A stretch of 64,000 bases of DNA, from assembly GCA_011109175.1 (NCBI GenBank), contig RDEW01000018.1:913962-977961 (forward strand), written 5' to 3'. Below are positions 10,326 through 23,129 of this stretch, piece after piece (positions within the stretch are counted from its first letter, which is position 1; every line of letters begins with the position of its first letter). Source of the DNA: Dicyema japonicum (taxonomy: Eukaryota; Dicyemida; Rhombozoa; Dicyemidae). Made by a program: the position numbers and the translations under genes. The notes beneath the pieces were generated by a model. The model saw only the letters and a program-made list of their open reading frames with translations, ran no database searches and was not told where the DNA came from.

Positions 10326-11734
10326 ATTTCTATTGTTCTATATTCCTATTAGCCTCTGCATCTCAATATCCTTGGTATGATCTCCCTTTTTCCAATCCTG
10401 GATCCTCAATTAACGAAACAGTAGTACAATAATCATGCAACGAAATGTACAATCAATAAAACTTTATTCGAGTTGCATGCATCGTTGTGATTGTAGTGGT
10501 CGAAATACAAGACTCACTATCGAACAAAAAATGCAAATATTGCGTTATAATGACGACAACAACATATTATAATGCAAAGAATTGCTGATAAAATTCCTTT
10601 TTTAAAACTGAAAAATTGCAGAAAGACTGTTAACTTATCTAAATATGTCGCGAGTCAAATTTGAAACAATTCAAAACTAAAAACTCTTCAACAAAAACAG
10701 TCAAAAATTTAAAAGTTTCCGCAACTGATGAAAAGCTCGTTAAGTGAATGGATTTGATAGATTCAAAAGGTTTACTTAATGTTTTTAAATTTTAAAGTGC
10801 ATTATTGCCATGTAAAACAGAATTCTTTGTTAAGCTCTTTCTCTAGACTATTTCAAAAAATCATGGATTATAATCCATATTTAAGAAAATGGATTAATTT
10901 TAGATTAGGAAATTACACGGACAAATGTGTACACACAATAATGTCGACATTGAAAGGTTTTTCAAAGAATTTAAAGAGGTTTCAAAATCATATACCTGCA
11001 TCAGATTTATTACCTGGATAAAACTGGTCTTTTTACAAGCTTTTTCCATCAAGAAGTAGTATTCGCAAGACTCCATTTGGAGGATAAAAGAAATTAAAAG
11101 ATAGAGTATCTGTGAAGTCATTCACAAATATTTTTGGAAATCATAAAATAATGGCGTTTATTCATTGGAAAATCAAAATGTAAAATGTTTCAGAAAATAT
11201 GATCATCGGTATTCTGTTTCATCTTATAATGCCAAAGATCGTCTACTTTATTTTACGACGTATTATTCTTTAGTCTAGTCTCATACCAGGCACAGAGACA
11301 TCGATTCTGAGTTTCAAAAGTCAATAGGTTTGTTAGATGAAAAGGCCTAATAATATTAACACCAGAGACTACGGTTAATCAAACTAACTATTCACGTTAT
11401 ATCAGCACGCACTAGCATAGATCTCATCTTGGCCCGATGCTCTTTCCTCGACCCTAAACAACCACGTGTTGGTCGATTGACATAAGGCAGCTTATATCAG
11501 ATGCAGCAAGGGATGGTATTCTATCAAATTAGAGCAAAAGTAAAAGTCTTTAATTATCATTTAATAATCATGAAAATTAGCAGTCAATATTAAATTAATA
11601 ATATTCCCAAATTTTAAGCCACATCACCCTTTAATATCAGGTCGATCACCTTTAGGCTTTTTATGCGTTTTTTACGATTTGAATTTATTTTGGGTTCTGC
11701 TGAATTCTTATCAAAGTCAAGGAAGGAAACTAGT

Positions 11735-11956
11735 TTAAAACATTCGGTTAATTTTCCGTTGTAGATCTCCTACCATAGTAAGTAGGAAAACCTCAGGAAC
11801 TTCCAAACATTTCGATACCTGTTCTAGCTCACTAGTTACACGGTATTGAGTTTCACTTTTTTTAGGAATCTTTAATATCTCAATATTCAGAGTGTTAAAA
11901 TTATCTACGTAATTCTCTACCCTATCAGTCATACTACTATTACTCACATCCGCCAT
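11735..11956 (-). pseudogene. Conserved short ORF of array A, type a (unknown)
   Basis: The frame reads MTDRVENYVDNFNTLNIEIL, then LKIPKKSETQYRVTSELEQV and EVFLLTMVGDLQRKINRMF. It recurs at 17073-17270, 22421-22618 and 27766-27963. The b sub-units hold a diverged, frameshifted version (13880-14098, 19217-19435, 24564-24780), and array B has a further relic near 34650-34880. The shared DxLDNFDxLNxExLKIPKKN core suggests the N-terminus of an element-encoded protein. I recognise no family. The frame ends in stops on both sides, so it is a remnant. Confidence 0.4.
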
Positions 11957-12368
11957 ACTACTTATTTGTTATTCAAGTGCTTCCAGCTCTGTCTGTCTCC
12001 ATGCATTCATGGCTAAGATCTGCTCCCTCCATTTACGTGGAGGTCTGTTCTAGTACGTCAACTCAACGTAGGTGATCTGTTTTGGATACATCACATTGGA
12101 GATGTGACCAGATGATTTTACTGGCTAGTTTTGCCGGACTGACTATGCCACTGCCTAGCTTCGCCAAGTATAGCCAGCTATTCAAGAGCATCCAGGATAG
12201 CATGCTACTTGGGTATAGTTATATATTGTGCTAAAGATAGCTCTTGCCCAAATCGAGATCGATTTAATGGGAGTGGTACCAGTATAAACGAATAAGATGT
12301 TCGAGTAAGCGAAGACTATAAGTAGAAAGTTTTTTCTATTTTTTGAAAAAATTTAAACATCAAAAAAA

Positions 12369-12444
12369 TGGTCCCCGACCGGATTCGAACCGGCAACATA
12401 GTGACTTTGAAACCACTGCTCTAAACATTGGAGCTACGAGGACC
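12369..12444 (-). tRNA. tRNA-like gene, array A copy b1
   Basis: It has the same cloverleaf as a1 with one base difference in the D loop (AAACATT on the plus strand). The B box is intact, and the 3' end runs directly into seven T residues. The anticodon arm has the same 8-base loop. Confidence 0.65.
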
Positions 12445-12541
12445 ATTTCTATTGTTCTATATTCCTATTAGCCTCTGCATCTCAATATCCTTGGTATGAT
12501 CTCCCTTTTTCCAATCCTGGATCCCCAATTAACGAAACAGT

Positions 12542-12890
12542 AGTACAATAATCATGCAACGAAATGTACAATCAATAAAACTTTATTCGAGTTGCATGCA
12601 TCGTTGTGATTGTAGTGGTCGAAATACAAGACTTACTATTGAACAAAAAATGCAAATATTGCGTTATAATGACGGCAACAACATATTATAATGCCAAAGA
12701 ATTGCTGATAAATTTTCCTTTTTCTAAAGTGAACATTTGCCGGAAAACAGTTATCCTTATCTTAATATATCGAGAGTCAATTTTAAAACAATTCAAATCT
12801 AAAAACTTTTCAACAAAAACAGTCAAAAAGTAAAAGTTTCCCCAACTTGATGAAAAGCTTGTTGAGTGGATGGATTTGATGGAATCAAAA
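12542..12890 (+). pseudogene. Remnant resembling the N-terminal DNA-binding domain of a Tigger/pogo-type transposase
   Basis: Read across stops, the strand gives RLTIEQKMQILRYND, then QRIADKFSF, then YRESILKQFKSKNFS and LVEWMDLMESKSFLKV. This resembles the helix-turn-helix start of Tc5/pogo/CENP-B proteins (lT..qK..Il...iA..f.isk.ti...i...W). No DDE catalytic region follows, so the call is tentative. Equivalent segments start near 10437 (type a), 15788, 17892, 21132, 23239, 26470 and 28584, and in array B near 35490, 42730 and 50300. The copies are frameshifted in different places, which argues against present function. Confidence 0.3.
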
Positions 12891-13302
12891 AGCTTTCTTA
12901 AAGTTTTTTTAATTTTAAAGTGCATTAGTGCTATGTAAGGCAGAATATCCATTAAGATAAAATTCTTCGCTAAGAAACGATCTCTTGACTATTTCAAAAA
13001 CTCTTATGGAGTTGTATAAAAATTTAAAATAAGAAATTAAATTCGGATTAGGGAATTACATGGACAAATGTGCACACACAAAAGCGTCGACATTGAAGGG
13101 TTTTTCAGATTTTCAAGAGGTTTCAAAATCATATACCTGCGATCAGATTTATAACTGGAAGAAAATGGGATTTTTAAAAGCTTATTCCATCCAGAAGTAT
13201 CTGCAAGAATCCATTCGGAGGATAAAAGAAATTCAAAGATAGAGTATCTGTGATGTTATGCACAAATATGTTAGGAAATCATAAATTAAAGCTCACTATT
13301 CA

Positions 13303-13632
13303 TTGGAAAATCAAAAAAGTGCAAAGTGTTTCAAAAAATATTATTATCGGTGTTCTGTTTCGTATTACAGTGCCAAAGAGCGTCTACTTAATTTTACAGA
13401 GACATATTCTAAAGTCTACTGTCATAAGTGTCTCAGAGATATCGGTTCAGTGTTCTCCACAAATCAAAAGCTCCGTTACACTGAAAGCCTAATAATTTTA
13501 ACACCAGAGACCATGGTTACACAAACTAACTTATCACGTGATTCCAGCACGCACAAGCATGGACCTCAATTTGTCACGATGCTCCTCCCTCGACCCCACA
13601 CAAGCACGTATCGGTCGATTCACCTATGGTAG
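13303..13632 (+). pseudogene. Conserved ORF of array A, type b (unknown)
   Basis: This 109-codon frame (MENQKSAKCFKKYYYRCSVS...) is identical at 18640-18969, with its C-terminal half at 24133-24315. It overlaps another open frame (13250-13492) and runs through the 3'-tail module shared with 7390-7505, so much of it is probably not protein coding. The identity between units reflects recent duplication rather than selection. No family is recognised. Confidence 0.25.
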
Positions 13633-14359
13633 TTTACATCAAATGCAGCAAGGGAGGGTTTTCTAGCAATTTAAATCAATAGTAAAAGTCTTTAATTATC
13701 ATTTAATTATCATGAAAATTAGCAGTCAATATTAAATTAATAAAAACATTCAAATCCTAAGCCACATCACCCTTTAATAATCAGGTCGATGCACTTTAGG
13801 CATACTTATGCGTTTTTACGTGTTGACTTTATTTTAGGTTCTGCTGAAATCCTATCCAAGACAAGGAAATCAAGCTCGTTTAAAACATTCGGTTGATTTT
13901 CCGTTTAGATCCTAACCATAGTAGACTCGAAAACCTCAGGAACTTCCACAACTTTCGATGCCTGTACTGGCTCATTTGTACAACGGTATTGATTTTCACA
14001 TTTTTCTTAGGAATCTTTAATTTATCCAAATTCAGACCATCAAAATTATCCACGTCATCCTCAGGTTTGCCAATTTCACTAAATGGGTAAATAATCAAAT
14101 AAATAGTTTATTCGGCTGAGTTAGTAGAATTTTGTCATCTTCAATCGGAATAGAAACTTGGGAGCAATTTTTCTCAATTCCAACGTTCAGTCTTTTACCC
14201 CATTTGTTTACTAATCCACTTGTCTAAAACGTGTCTAAATAGCAGGAATCAGCTACCCATAGGAATCGGTATTTTCGTTTGAACTTGATTAATCAGTGAA
14301 TTCAACTCAGATCAGATATAGGTTCATAACATGCAGTTACTTCCTCCTATTTGAACAAA

Positions 14360-14575
14360 TCACGTCAAAAACAATTTCCAAACGGCTTCCAAGAAACAGC
14401 TCAATGGAAACATAATCGAAGGGAAGTAGATACTTCCTCCTCTTACTTCTAGTAACATAGAGGACAGGAAAGCGTCCATACTTCTTATCACTTCAACCAC
14501 CAGACGGTCATAGTAAATACCTGCTTCAATAATGTGGTAATCCACTGTATGAACAGTGTGCACAAACCTAGTCAC
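14360..14575 (-). pseudogene. Conserved short ORF of sub-unit b (unknown)
   Basis: It starts TRFVHTVHTVDYHIIEAGIY and continues YYDRLVVEVI. Copies lie at 19738-19920 and 25020-25259; the last keeps the longest frame (79 codons, with YVSIELFLGSRLEIVFDVIC). Codon-like composition and conservation of the first 30 residues suggest an ancestral protein fragment, and frameshifts differ between the copies. No family is recognised. Confidence 0.3.
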
Positions 14576-15601
14576 TATTTAATGTCAGAGAAATTCACGA
14601 ATCACATAAAGAAGTAGAAATAAATGGCACGCAGGAGAAAAAAACTGGGAGACTACAAGAGTTGGCGTTCTTCTAAATGACCACCTGTAGGTTTTAATAG
14701 TTCTTATGAATGGGATCTGTCTCCTATGAAAATAACTTAGATTGAAAAATTAGTACAGGATTTCACGCAGTGAGAAATTTAGAGTAAGAACCAAGAAACT
14801 CCTGATCAATACGAAAAAATTAATAATTGACAGATTCACTTATCAAAAAAGTCTAATCAATCATCTTGATTTATTACATTCTATAGTAAATTTTATTATA
14901 AAAGAATTTTTCCAATTTTTTATTAAGCTTTTTAAGAAAATCCTCATTTTTGGGGAAAACCTCAAAATTAGGGAATTTTACTTTATTTCGGGGTCGGACT
15001 TGAACATTTATGTTAAACCGTAGATGAGAAATTATTGACTCGACTATGAATAATGAGATTACTCGAAGACATATGAAATATCAACAACCTATCGAATGTC
15101 AAGTCCATTTTACAAACAAAAAGTAGCGTGTTAAAATTATATACGTAATTCTCTACCCTATCAGTCATACTACTTCTACCCCATCCGCCATACTACTTAT
15201 TTGTTATTACAGTGCTTCATGCTCTGTCTGTCTCCATGCAATCATGGCAAAGAGCTGCTCCCTCCAATTACGTGGTGGTCTGTTCTAGTACGTCAACTCA
15301 ACGTAGGTGATCTGTTCTGGATACATCACATTATAGATGTGACCAGATAATTTTACTGGCAGTTTTGCTGGACAGATTATGCCACTGCAGAGCTCCTCCA
15401 ATTATGGCCAGCCATTCAAGAGCATCCAGGATAGCATGCTACTTGGGTATAGTTATATATTGTGCTAAAAATAGCTCTTGCCCAAAGCGAGATCGATTTA
15501 ATGGGAGTGGTACCAGTATAAACGAATAAGATGTTCGAGTAAGCGAGAACTATAAGTAGAAAGTTTTTTCTATTTTTTGAAAAATTTAAACATCAAAAAA
15601 A

Positions 15602-15677
15602 TGGTCCCCGACCGGATTCGAACCGGCAACATAGTGACTTTGAAACCACTGCTCTAAACATTGGAGCTACGAGGACC
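15602..15677 (-). tRNA. tRNA-like gene, array A copy a2
   Basis: It is identical to b1 across the 76 nt and is followed by a T7 run. The flanks follow the a sub-unit. Confidence 0.65.
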
Positions 15678-17705
15678 ATTTCTATTGTTCTATTTTCCTA
15701 TTAGCCTCTGCATCTCAATATCCTTGGTATGATCTCCCTTTTTCCAATCCTGGATCCCCAATTAACGAAACAGTAGTACAATAATCATGCAACGAAATGT
15801 ACAATCAATAAAACTTTATTCAAGTTGCATGCATCGTTGTGATTATAGTGGTCGAAATACAAGACTCACTATCGAACAAAAAATGCAAATATTGCGTTAT
15901 AATGACGACAACAACATATTATAATGCAAAGAATTGCTGATAAATTTTCTTTTTTCAAAACCGAAAATTTGCAGAAAGACTGTTAACTTATCTTAATATG
16001 TCGCGAGTCAAATTTGAAACAATTCAAAACTAAAAACTCTTCAACAAAAACGTCAAAAATTAAAAAGTTTCCGCAACATGATGAAAAGCTTGTCAAGTGA
16101 ATGGATTTGATAGATTCAAAAGGTTTACTTAATGTTTTTAAATTTTAAAGTGCATTATTGCCATGTAAAACAGAATTCTTTGTTAAGCTCTTTCTCTAGA
16201 CTATTTCAAAAAATCATGGATCATAATCCATATTTAAGAAAATGGATTAATTTTAGATTAGGAAATTACACGGACAAATGTGTAAACACAATAATGTCGA
16301 CATTGAAAGGTTTTTCAAAAAATTTAAAGAGGTTTCAAAATCATATACCTGCATCAGATTTATTACCTGGATAAAACTGGGCTTTTTACAAGCTTTTTCC
16401 ATCAAGAAGTAGTATTCGCAAGACTCCATTTGGAGGATAAAAGAAATTCAAAGATAGAGTATCTGTGAAGTCATTCACAAATATTTGTGGAAATCATAAA
16501 ATAATGGCGTTTATTCATTGGAAAATCAAAATGTAAATGTTTCAGAAAATATGATCATCGGTATTCTGTTTCGTCTTATAATGCCAAAGATCGTCTACTT
16601 TATTTTACGACGTATTATTCTTTAGTCTAGTCTCATACCAGGCACAGAGACATCGATTCTGAGTTTCAAAAGTCAATAGGTTTGTTAGATGAAAAGGCCT
16701 AATAATATTAACACCAGAGACTACGGTTAATCAAACTAACTATTCACGTTATATCAGCACGCACTAGCATAGATCTCATCTTGGCCCGATGCTCTTTCCT
16801 CAACCCTAAACAACCACGTGTTGGTCGATTGACATAAGGCAGCTTATATCAGATGCAGCAAGGGATGGTATTCTATCAAATTAGAGCAAAAGTAAAAGTC
16901 TTTAATTATCATTTAATAATCATGAAAATTAGCAGTCAATATTCCCAAATTTTAAGCCACATCACCCTTTAATATCAGTTCGATCACCTTTAGGCTTTTT
17001 ATGCGTTTTTTACCATTTGAATTTATTTTGGGTTCTGCTGAATTCTTATCAAAGTCAAGGAAGGAAACTAGTTTAAAACATTCGGTTAATTTTCCGTTGT
17101 AGATCTCCTACCATAGTAAGTAGGAAAACCTCAGGAACTTCCAAACATTTCGATACCTGTTCTAGCTCACTAGTTACACGGTATTGAGTTTCACTTTTTT
17201 TAGGAATCTTTAATATCTCAATATTCAGAGTGTTAAAATTATCTACGTAATTCTCTACCCTATCAGTCATACTACTATTACCCCATCCGCCATACTACTT
17301 ATTTGTTATTCCAGTGCTTCCAGCTCTGTCTGTCTCCATGCATTCATGGCTAAGATCTGCTCCCTCCATTTACGTGGAGGTCTGTTCTAGTACGTCAACT
17401 CAACGTAGGTGATCTGTTTTGGATACATCACATTGGAGATGTGACCAGATGATTTTACTGGCTAGTTTTGCCGGACTGACTATGCCACTGCCTAGCTTCG
17501 CCAAGTATAGCCAGCTATTCAAGAGCATCCAGGATAGCATGCTACTTGGGTATAGTTATATATTGTGCTAAAGATAGCTCTTGCCCAAAGCGAGATCGAT
17601 TTTCTGGGAGAGGTACCAGTATAAACGAATAAGATGTTCGAGTAAGCGAAGACTATAAGAAGAAAGTTTTTTCTATTTTTTGAAAAAATTTAAACATCAA
17701 AAAAA

Positions 17706-17781
17706 TGGTCCCCGACCGGATTCGAACCGGCAACATAGTGACTTTGAAACCACTGCTCTAAACATTGGAGCTACGAGGACC
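17706..17781 (-). tRNA. tRNA-like gene, array A copy b2
   Basis: It is identical to b1 in sequence, with a T7 terminator run. The flanks follow the b sub-unit. Confidence 0.65.
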
Positions 17782-20700
17782 ATTTCTATTGTTCTATATT
17801 CCTATTAGCCTCTGCATCTCAATATCCTTGGTATGATCTCCCTTTTTCCAATCCTGGATCCCCAATTAACGAAACAGTAGTACAATAATCATGCAACGAA
17901 ATGTACAATCAATAAAACTTTATTCGAGTTGCATGCATCGTTGTGATTGTAGTGGTCGAAATACAAGACTCACTATCGAACAAAAAATGCAAATATTGCG
18001 TTATAATGACGACAACAACATATTATAATGCCAAAGAATTGCTGATAAATTTTCCTTTTTCTAAAGTGAACATTTGCCTGAAAACAGTTAACCTTATCTT
18101 AATATATCGAGAGTCAATTTTAAAACAATTCAAATCTAAAAACTTTTCAACAAAAACAGTCAAAAAGTAAAAGTTTCCCCAACTTGATGAAAAGCTTGTT
18201 GAGTGGATGGATTTGATGGAATCAAAAAGCTTTCTTAAAGTTTTTTTAATTTTAAAGTGCATTAGTGCTATGTAAGGCAGAATATCCATTAAGATAAAAT
18301 TCTTCGCTAAGAAACGATCTCTTGACTATTTCAAAAACTCTTATGGAGTTGTATAAAAATTTAAAATAAGAAATTAAATTCGGATTAGGAAATTACATGG
18401 ACAAATGTGCACACACAAAAGCGTCGACATTGAAGGGTTTTTCAGATTTTCAAGAGGTTTCAAAATCATATACCTGCGATCAGATTTATAACTGGAAGAA
18501 AATGGGATTTTTAAAAGCTTATTCCATCCAGAAGTATCTGCAAGAATCCATTCGGAGGATAAAAGAAATTCAAAGATAGAGTATCTGTGATGTTATGCAC
18601 AAATATGTTAGGAAATCATAAATTAAAGCTCACTATTCATTGGAAAATCAAAAAAGTGCAAAGTGTTTCAAAAAATATTATTATCGGTGTTCTGTTTCGT
18701 ATTACAGTGCCAAAGAGCGTCTACTTAATTTTACAGAGACATATTCTAAAGTCTACTGTCATAAGTGTCTCAGAGATATCGGTTCAGTGTTCTCCACAAA
18801 TCAAAAGCTCCGTTACACTGAAAGCCTAATAATTTTAACACCAGAGACCATGGTTACACAAACTAACTTATCACGTGATTCCAGCACGCACAAGCATGGA
18901 CCTCAATTTGTCACGATGCTCCTCCCTCGACCCCACACAAGCACGTATCGGTCGATTCACCTATGGTAGTTTACATCAAATGCAGCAAGGGAGGGTTTTC
19001 TAGCAATTTAAATCAATAGTAAAAGTCTTTAATTATCATTTAATTATCATGAAAATTAGCAGTCAATATTAAATTAATAAAAACATTCAAATCCTAAGCC
19101 ACATCACCCTTTAATAATCAGGTCGATGCACTTTAGGCATACTTATGCGTTTTTACGTGTTGACTTTATTTTAGGTTCTGCTGAAATCCTATCCAAGACA
19201 AGGAAATCAAGCTCGTTTAAAACATTCGGTTGATTTTCCGGTTAGATCCTAACCATAGTAGACTCGAAAACCTCAGGAACTTCCACAACTTTCGATGCCT
19301 GTACTGGCTCATTTGTACAACGGTATTGATTTTCACATTTTTCTTAGGAATCTTTAATTTATCCAAATTCAGACCATCAAAATTATCCACGTCATCCTCA
19401 GGTTTGCCAATTTCACTAAATGGGTAAATAATCAAATAAATAGTTTATTCGGCTGAGTTGGTAGAATTTTGTTATCTTCAATCGGAATAGAAACTTGGGA
19501 GCAAATTTGCTCAATTCCAACGTTCAGTCTTTTACCCCATTTGTTTACTAATCCACTTGTCTAAATCGAGTCTAAATAGCAGGAATCAGCTACCCATAGG
19601 AATCGGTATTTTCGTTTGAACTTGATTAATCAGTGAATTCAACTCAGATCAGATATAGGTTCATAACATGCAGTGACTTCCTCCTCTTTGAACAAATCAC
19701 GTCAAAAACAATTTCCAAACGGCTTCCAAGAAACAGCTCAATGGAAACATAATCGAAAGGAGGAAGGGAAGTAGATGCTTCCTCCTTTACTTTTAGTAAC
19801 ATAGAGGACAGGAAAGCGTCCATACTTGCTTATCACTTCAACCACCAGACGGTCATAGTAAATACCTGCTTCAATAATGTGGTAATCCACTGTATGAACA
19901 GTGTGCACAAACTGAGTCACTATTTAATGTCAGAGAAATTCACGAATCACATAAAGAAGTAGAAATAAATGGCACGCAGGAGAAAAAAAATGGGAGACTA
20001 CAGGAGTTGGCGTTCTTCTAAATGACCACCTGTAGGTTTTAATAGTTCTTATGAATGGGATCTGTCTCCTATGAAAATAACTTAGATTGAGAAATTAGTA
20101 CAGGATTTCACGCAGTGTGAAATTTAGAGTAAGAACCAAGAAACTCCTGATCAATACGAAAAAATTAATAATTGACAGATTCACTTATCAAAAAAGTCTA
20201 ATCAATCATCTTGATTTATTACATTCTATAGTAACTTTTATTATAAAAGAATTTTTCCAATTTTTTATTAAGCTTTTTAAGAAAATTTGCATTTTTCGGG
20301 AAAACCTCAAAATTAGGGAATTTTCCTTTATATCGGGGTCGGACTTGAACATTTATGTTGAACCGTAGACGAGAAATTATTGACTCGACTATGAATGATG
20401 AGGTTACTCGAAGACATATGAAATATCAACAACCTATCGAATGTCAAGTCCATTTTACAAACAAAAAGTAGCGTGTTAAAATTATATACGTAATTCTCTA
20501 CCCTATCAGTCATACTACTTTTACCCCATCCGCCATACTACTTATTTGTTATTACAGTGCTTCATGCTCTGTCTGTCTCCATGCAATCATGGCAAAGAGC
20601 TGCTCCCTCCATTACGTGGTGGTCTGTTCTAGTACGTCAACTCAACGTAGGTGATCTGTTCTGGATACATCACATTATAGATGTGACCAGATAATTTTAC

Positions 20701-20945
20701 TGGCAGTTTTGCTGGACAGATTATGCCACTGCAGAGCTCCGCCAATTATGGCCAGCCATTCAAGAGCATCCAGGATAGCATGCTACTTGGGTATAGTTAT
20801 ATATTGTGCTAAAGATAGCTCTTGCCCAAAGCGAGATCGATTTAATGGGAGTGGTACCAGTATAAACGAATAAGATGTTCGAGTAAACGAGAACTATAAG
20901 TAGAAAGTTTTTTCTATTTTTTGAAAAATTTAAACATCAAAAAAA

Positions 20946-21021
20946 TGGTCCCCGACCGGATTCGAACCGGCAACATAGTGACTTTGAAACCACTGCTCTA
21001 AACATTGGAGCTACGAGGACC
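20946..21021 (-). tRNA. tRNA-like gene, array A copy a3
   Basis: It is identical to a2, with a T7 run directly downstream on the minus strand. Confidence 0.65.
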
Positions 21022-23053
21022 ATTTCTATTGTTCTATTTTTCCTATTAGCCTCTGCATCTCAATATCCTTGGTATGATCTCCCTTTTTCCAATCCTGGAT
21101 CCCCAATTAACGAAACAGTAGTACAATAATCATGCAACGAAATGTACAATCAATAAAACTTTATTCAAGTTGCATGCATCGTTGTGATTATAGTGGTCGA
21201 AATACAAGACTCACTTTCGAACAAAAAATGCAAATATTGCGTTATAATGACGACAACAACATATTATAATGCAAAGAATTGCTGATAAATTTTCTTTTTT
21301 AAAACTGAAAAATTGCAGAAAGACTGTTAACTTATCTAAATATGTCGCGAGTCAAATTTGAAACAATTCAAAACTAAAAACTCTTCAACAAAAACAGTCA
21401 AAAATTAAAAGTTTCCGTAACTGATGAAAAGCTCGTTAAGTGAATGAATTTGATAGATTCAAAAGGTTTACTTAATGTTTTTAAATTTTAAAGTGCATTA
21501 TTGCCATGTAAAACAGAATTCTTTGTTAAGCTCTTTCTCTAGACTATTTCAAAAAATCATGGATCATAATCCATATTTAAGAAAATGGATTAATTTTAGA
21601 TTAGGAAATTACACGGACAAATGTGTACACACAATAATGTCGACATTGAAAGGTTTTTCAAAAAATTTAAAGAGGTTTCAAAATCATATACCTGCATCAG
21701 ATTTATTACCTGGATAAAACTGGGCTTTTTACAAGCTTTTTCCATCAAGAAGTAGTATTCGCAAGACTCCATTTGGAGGATAAAAGAAATTCAAAGATAG
21801 AGTATCTGTGAAGTCATTCACAAATATTTTGGAAATCATAAAATAATGGCGTTTATTCATTGGAAAATCAAAATATAAGATGTTTCAAAAAATATGATCA
21901 TCGGTATTCTGTTTCGTCTTATAATGCCAAAGATCGTCTACTTTATTTTACGACGTATTATTCTTTAGTCTAGTCTCATACCAGGCACAGAGACATCGAT
22001 TCTGAGTTTCAAAAGTCAATAGCTTTGTTAGATGAAAAGGCCTAATAATATTAACACCAGAGACTACGGTTAATCAAACTAACTATTCACGTTATATCAG
22101 CACGCACTAGCATAGATCTCATCTTGGCCCGATGCTCTTTCCTCGACCCTAAACAACCACGTGTTGGTCGATTGACATAAGGCAGCTTATATCAGATGCA
22201 GCAAGGGATGGTATTCTATCAAATTAGAGCAAAAGTAAAAGTCTTTAATTATCATTTAATAATCATGAAAATTAGCAGTCAATATTAAATTCCCAAATTT
22301 TAAGCCACATCACCCTTTAATATCAGGTCGATCACCTTTAGGCTTTTTATGCGTTTTTTACGATTTGAATTTATTTTGGGTTCTGCTGAATTCTTATCAA
22401 AGTAAAGGAAGGAAACTAGTTTAAAACATTCGGTTAATTTTCCGTTGTAGATCTCCTACCATAGTAAGTAGGAAAACCTCAGGAACTTCCAAACATTTCG
22501 ATACCTGTTCTAGCTCACTAGTTACACGGTATTGAGTTTCACTTTTTTTAGGAATCTTTAATATCTCAATATTCAGAGTGTTAAAATTATCTACGTAATT
22601 CTCTACCCTATCAGTCATACTACTATTACTCCATCCGCCATACTACTTATTTGTTATTCCAGTGCTTCCAGCTCTGTCTGTCTCCATGCATTCATGGCTA
22701 AGATCTGCTCCCTCCATTTACGTGGAGGTATGTTCTAGTACGTCAACTCAACGTAGGTGATCTGTTTTGGATACATCACATTGGAGATGTGACCAGATGA
22801 TTTTACTGGCTAGTTTTGCCGGACTGACTATGCCACTGCCTAGCTTCGCCAAGTATAGCCAGCTATTCAAGAGCATCCAGGATAGCATGCTACTTGGGTA
22901 TAGTTATATATTGTACTAAAGATAGCTCTTGCCCAAATCGAGATCGATTTTCTGGGAGTGGTACCAGTATAAACGAATAAGATGTTCGAGTAAGCGAAGA
23001 CTATAAGTAGAAAGTTTTTTCTATTTTTTGAAAAAATTTAAACATCAAAAAAA

Positions 23054-23129
23054 TGGTCCCCGACCGGATTCGAACCGGCAACATAGTGACTTTGAAACCA
23101 CTGCTCTAAACATTGGAGCTACGAGGACC
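23054..23129 (-). tRNA. tRNA-like gene, array A copy b3
   Basis: It is identical to b1, with a T7 run directly downstream on the minus strand. Confidence 0.65.

Larger units (their letters stand above)
10250..15601. repeat. Array A unit 1
   Basis: This is the first full unit, tRNA-like gene to tRNA-like gene. The a sub-unit is 10250-12368 and the b sub-unit 12369-15601. It is the most divergent copy of the a-type tRNA-like gene (AAAAATT instead of AAACATT in the D-loop region). It contains the short conserved ORFs listed separately. Confidence 0.85.
15602..20945. repeat. Array A unit 2
   Basis: This is the second unit, 5344 bp. Relative to unit 1 it lacks about 18 bp near 16943 (the TTAAATTAATAAT piece of unit 1 is absent). 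Otherwise it is almost the same in content. Confidence 0.85.

Noticed and set aside
13250-13492. Second open frame overlapping the 109-codon type b ORF
   Set aside because: Two overlapping frames on one strand in a repeat with recent copies. Openness alone is not evidence of coding.
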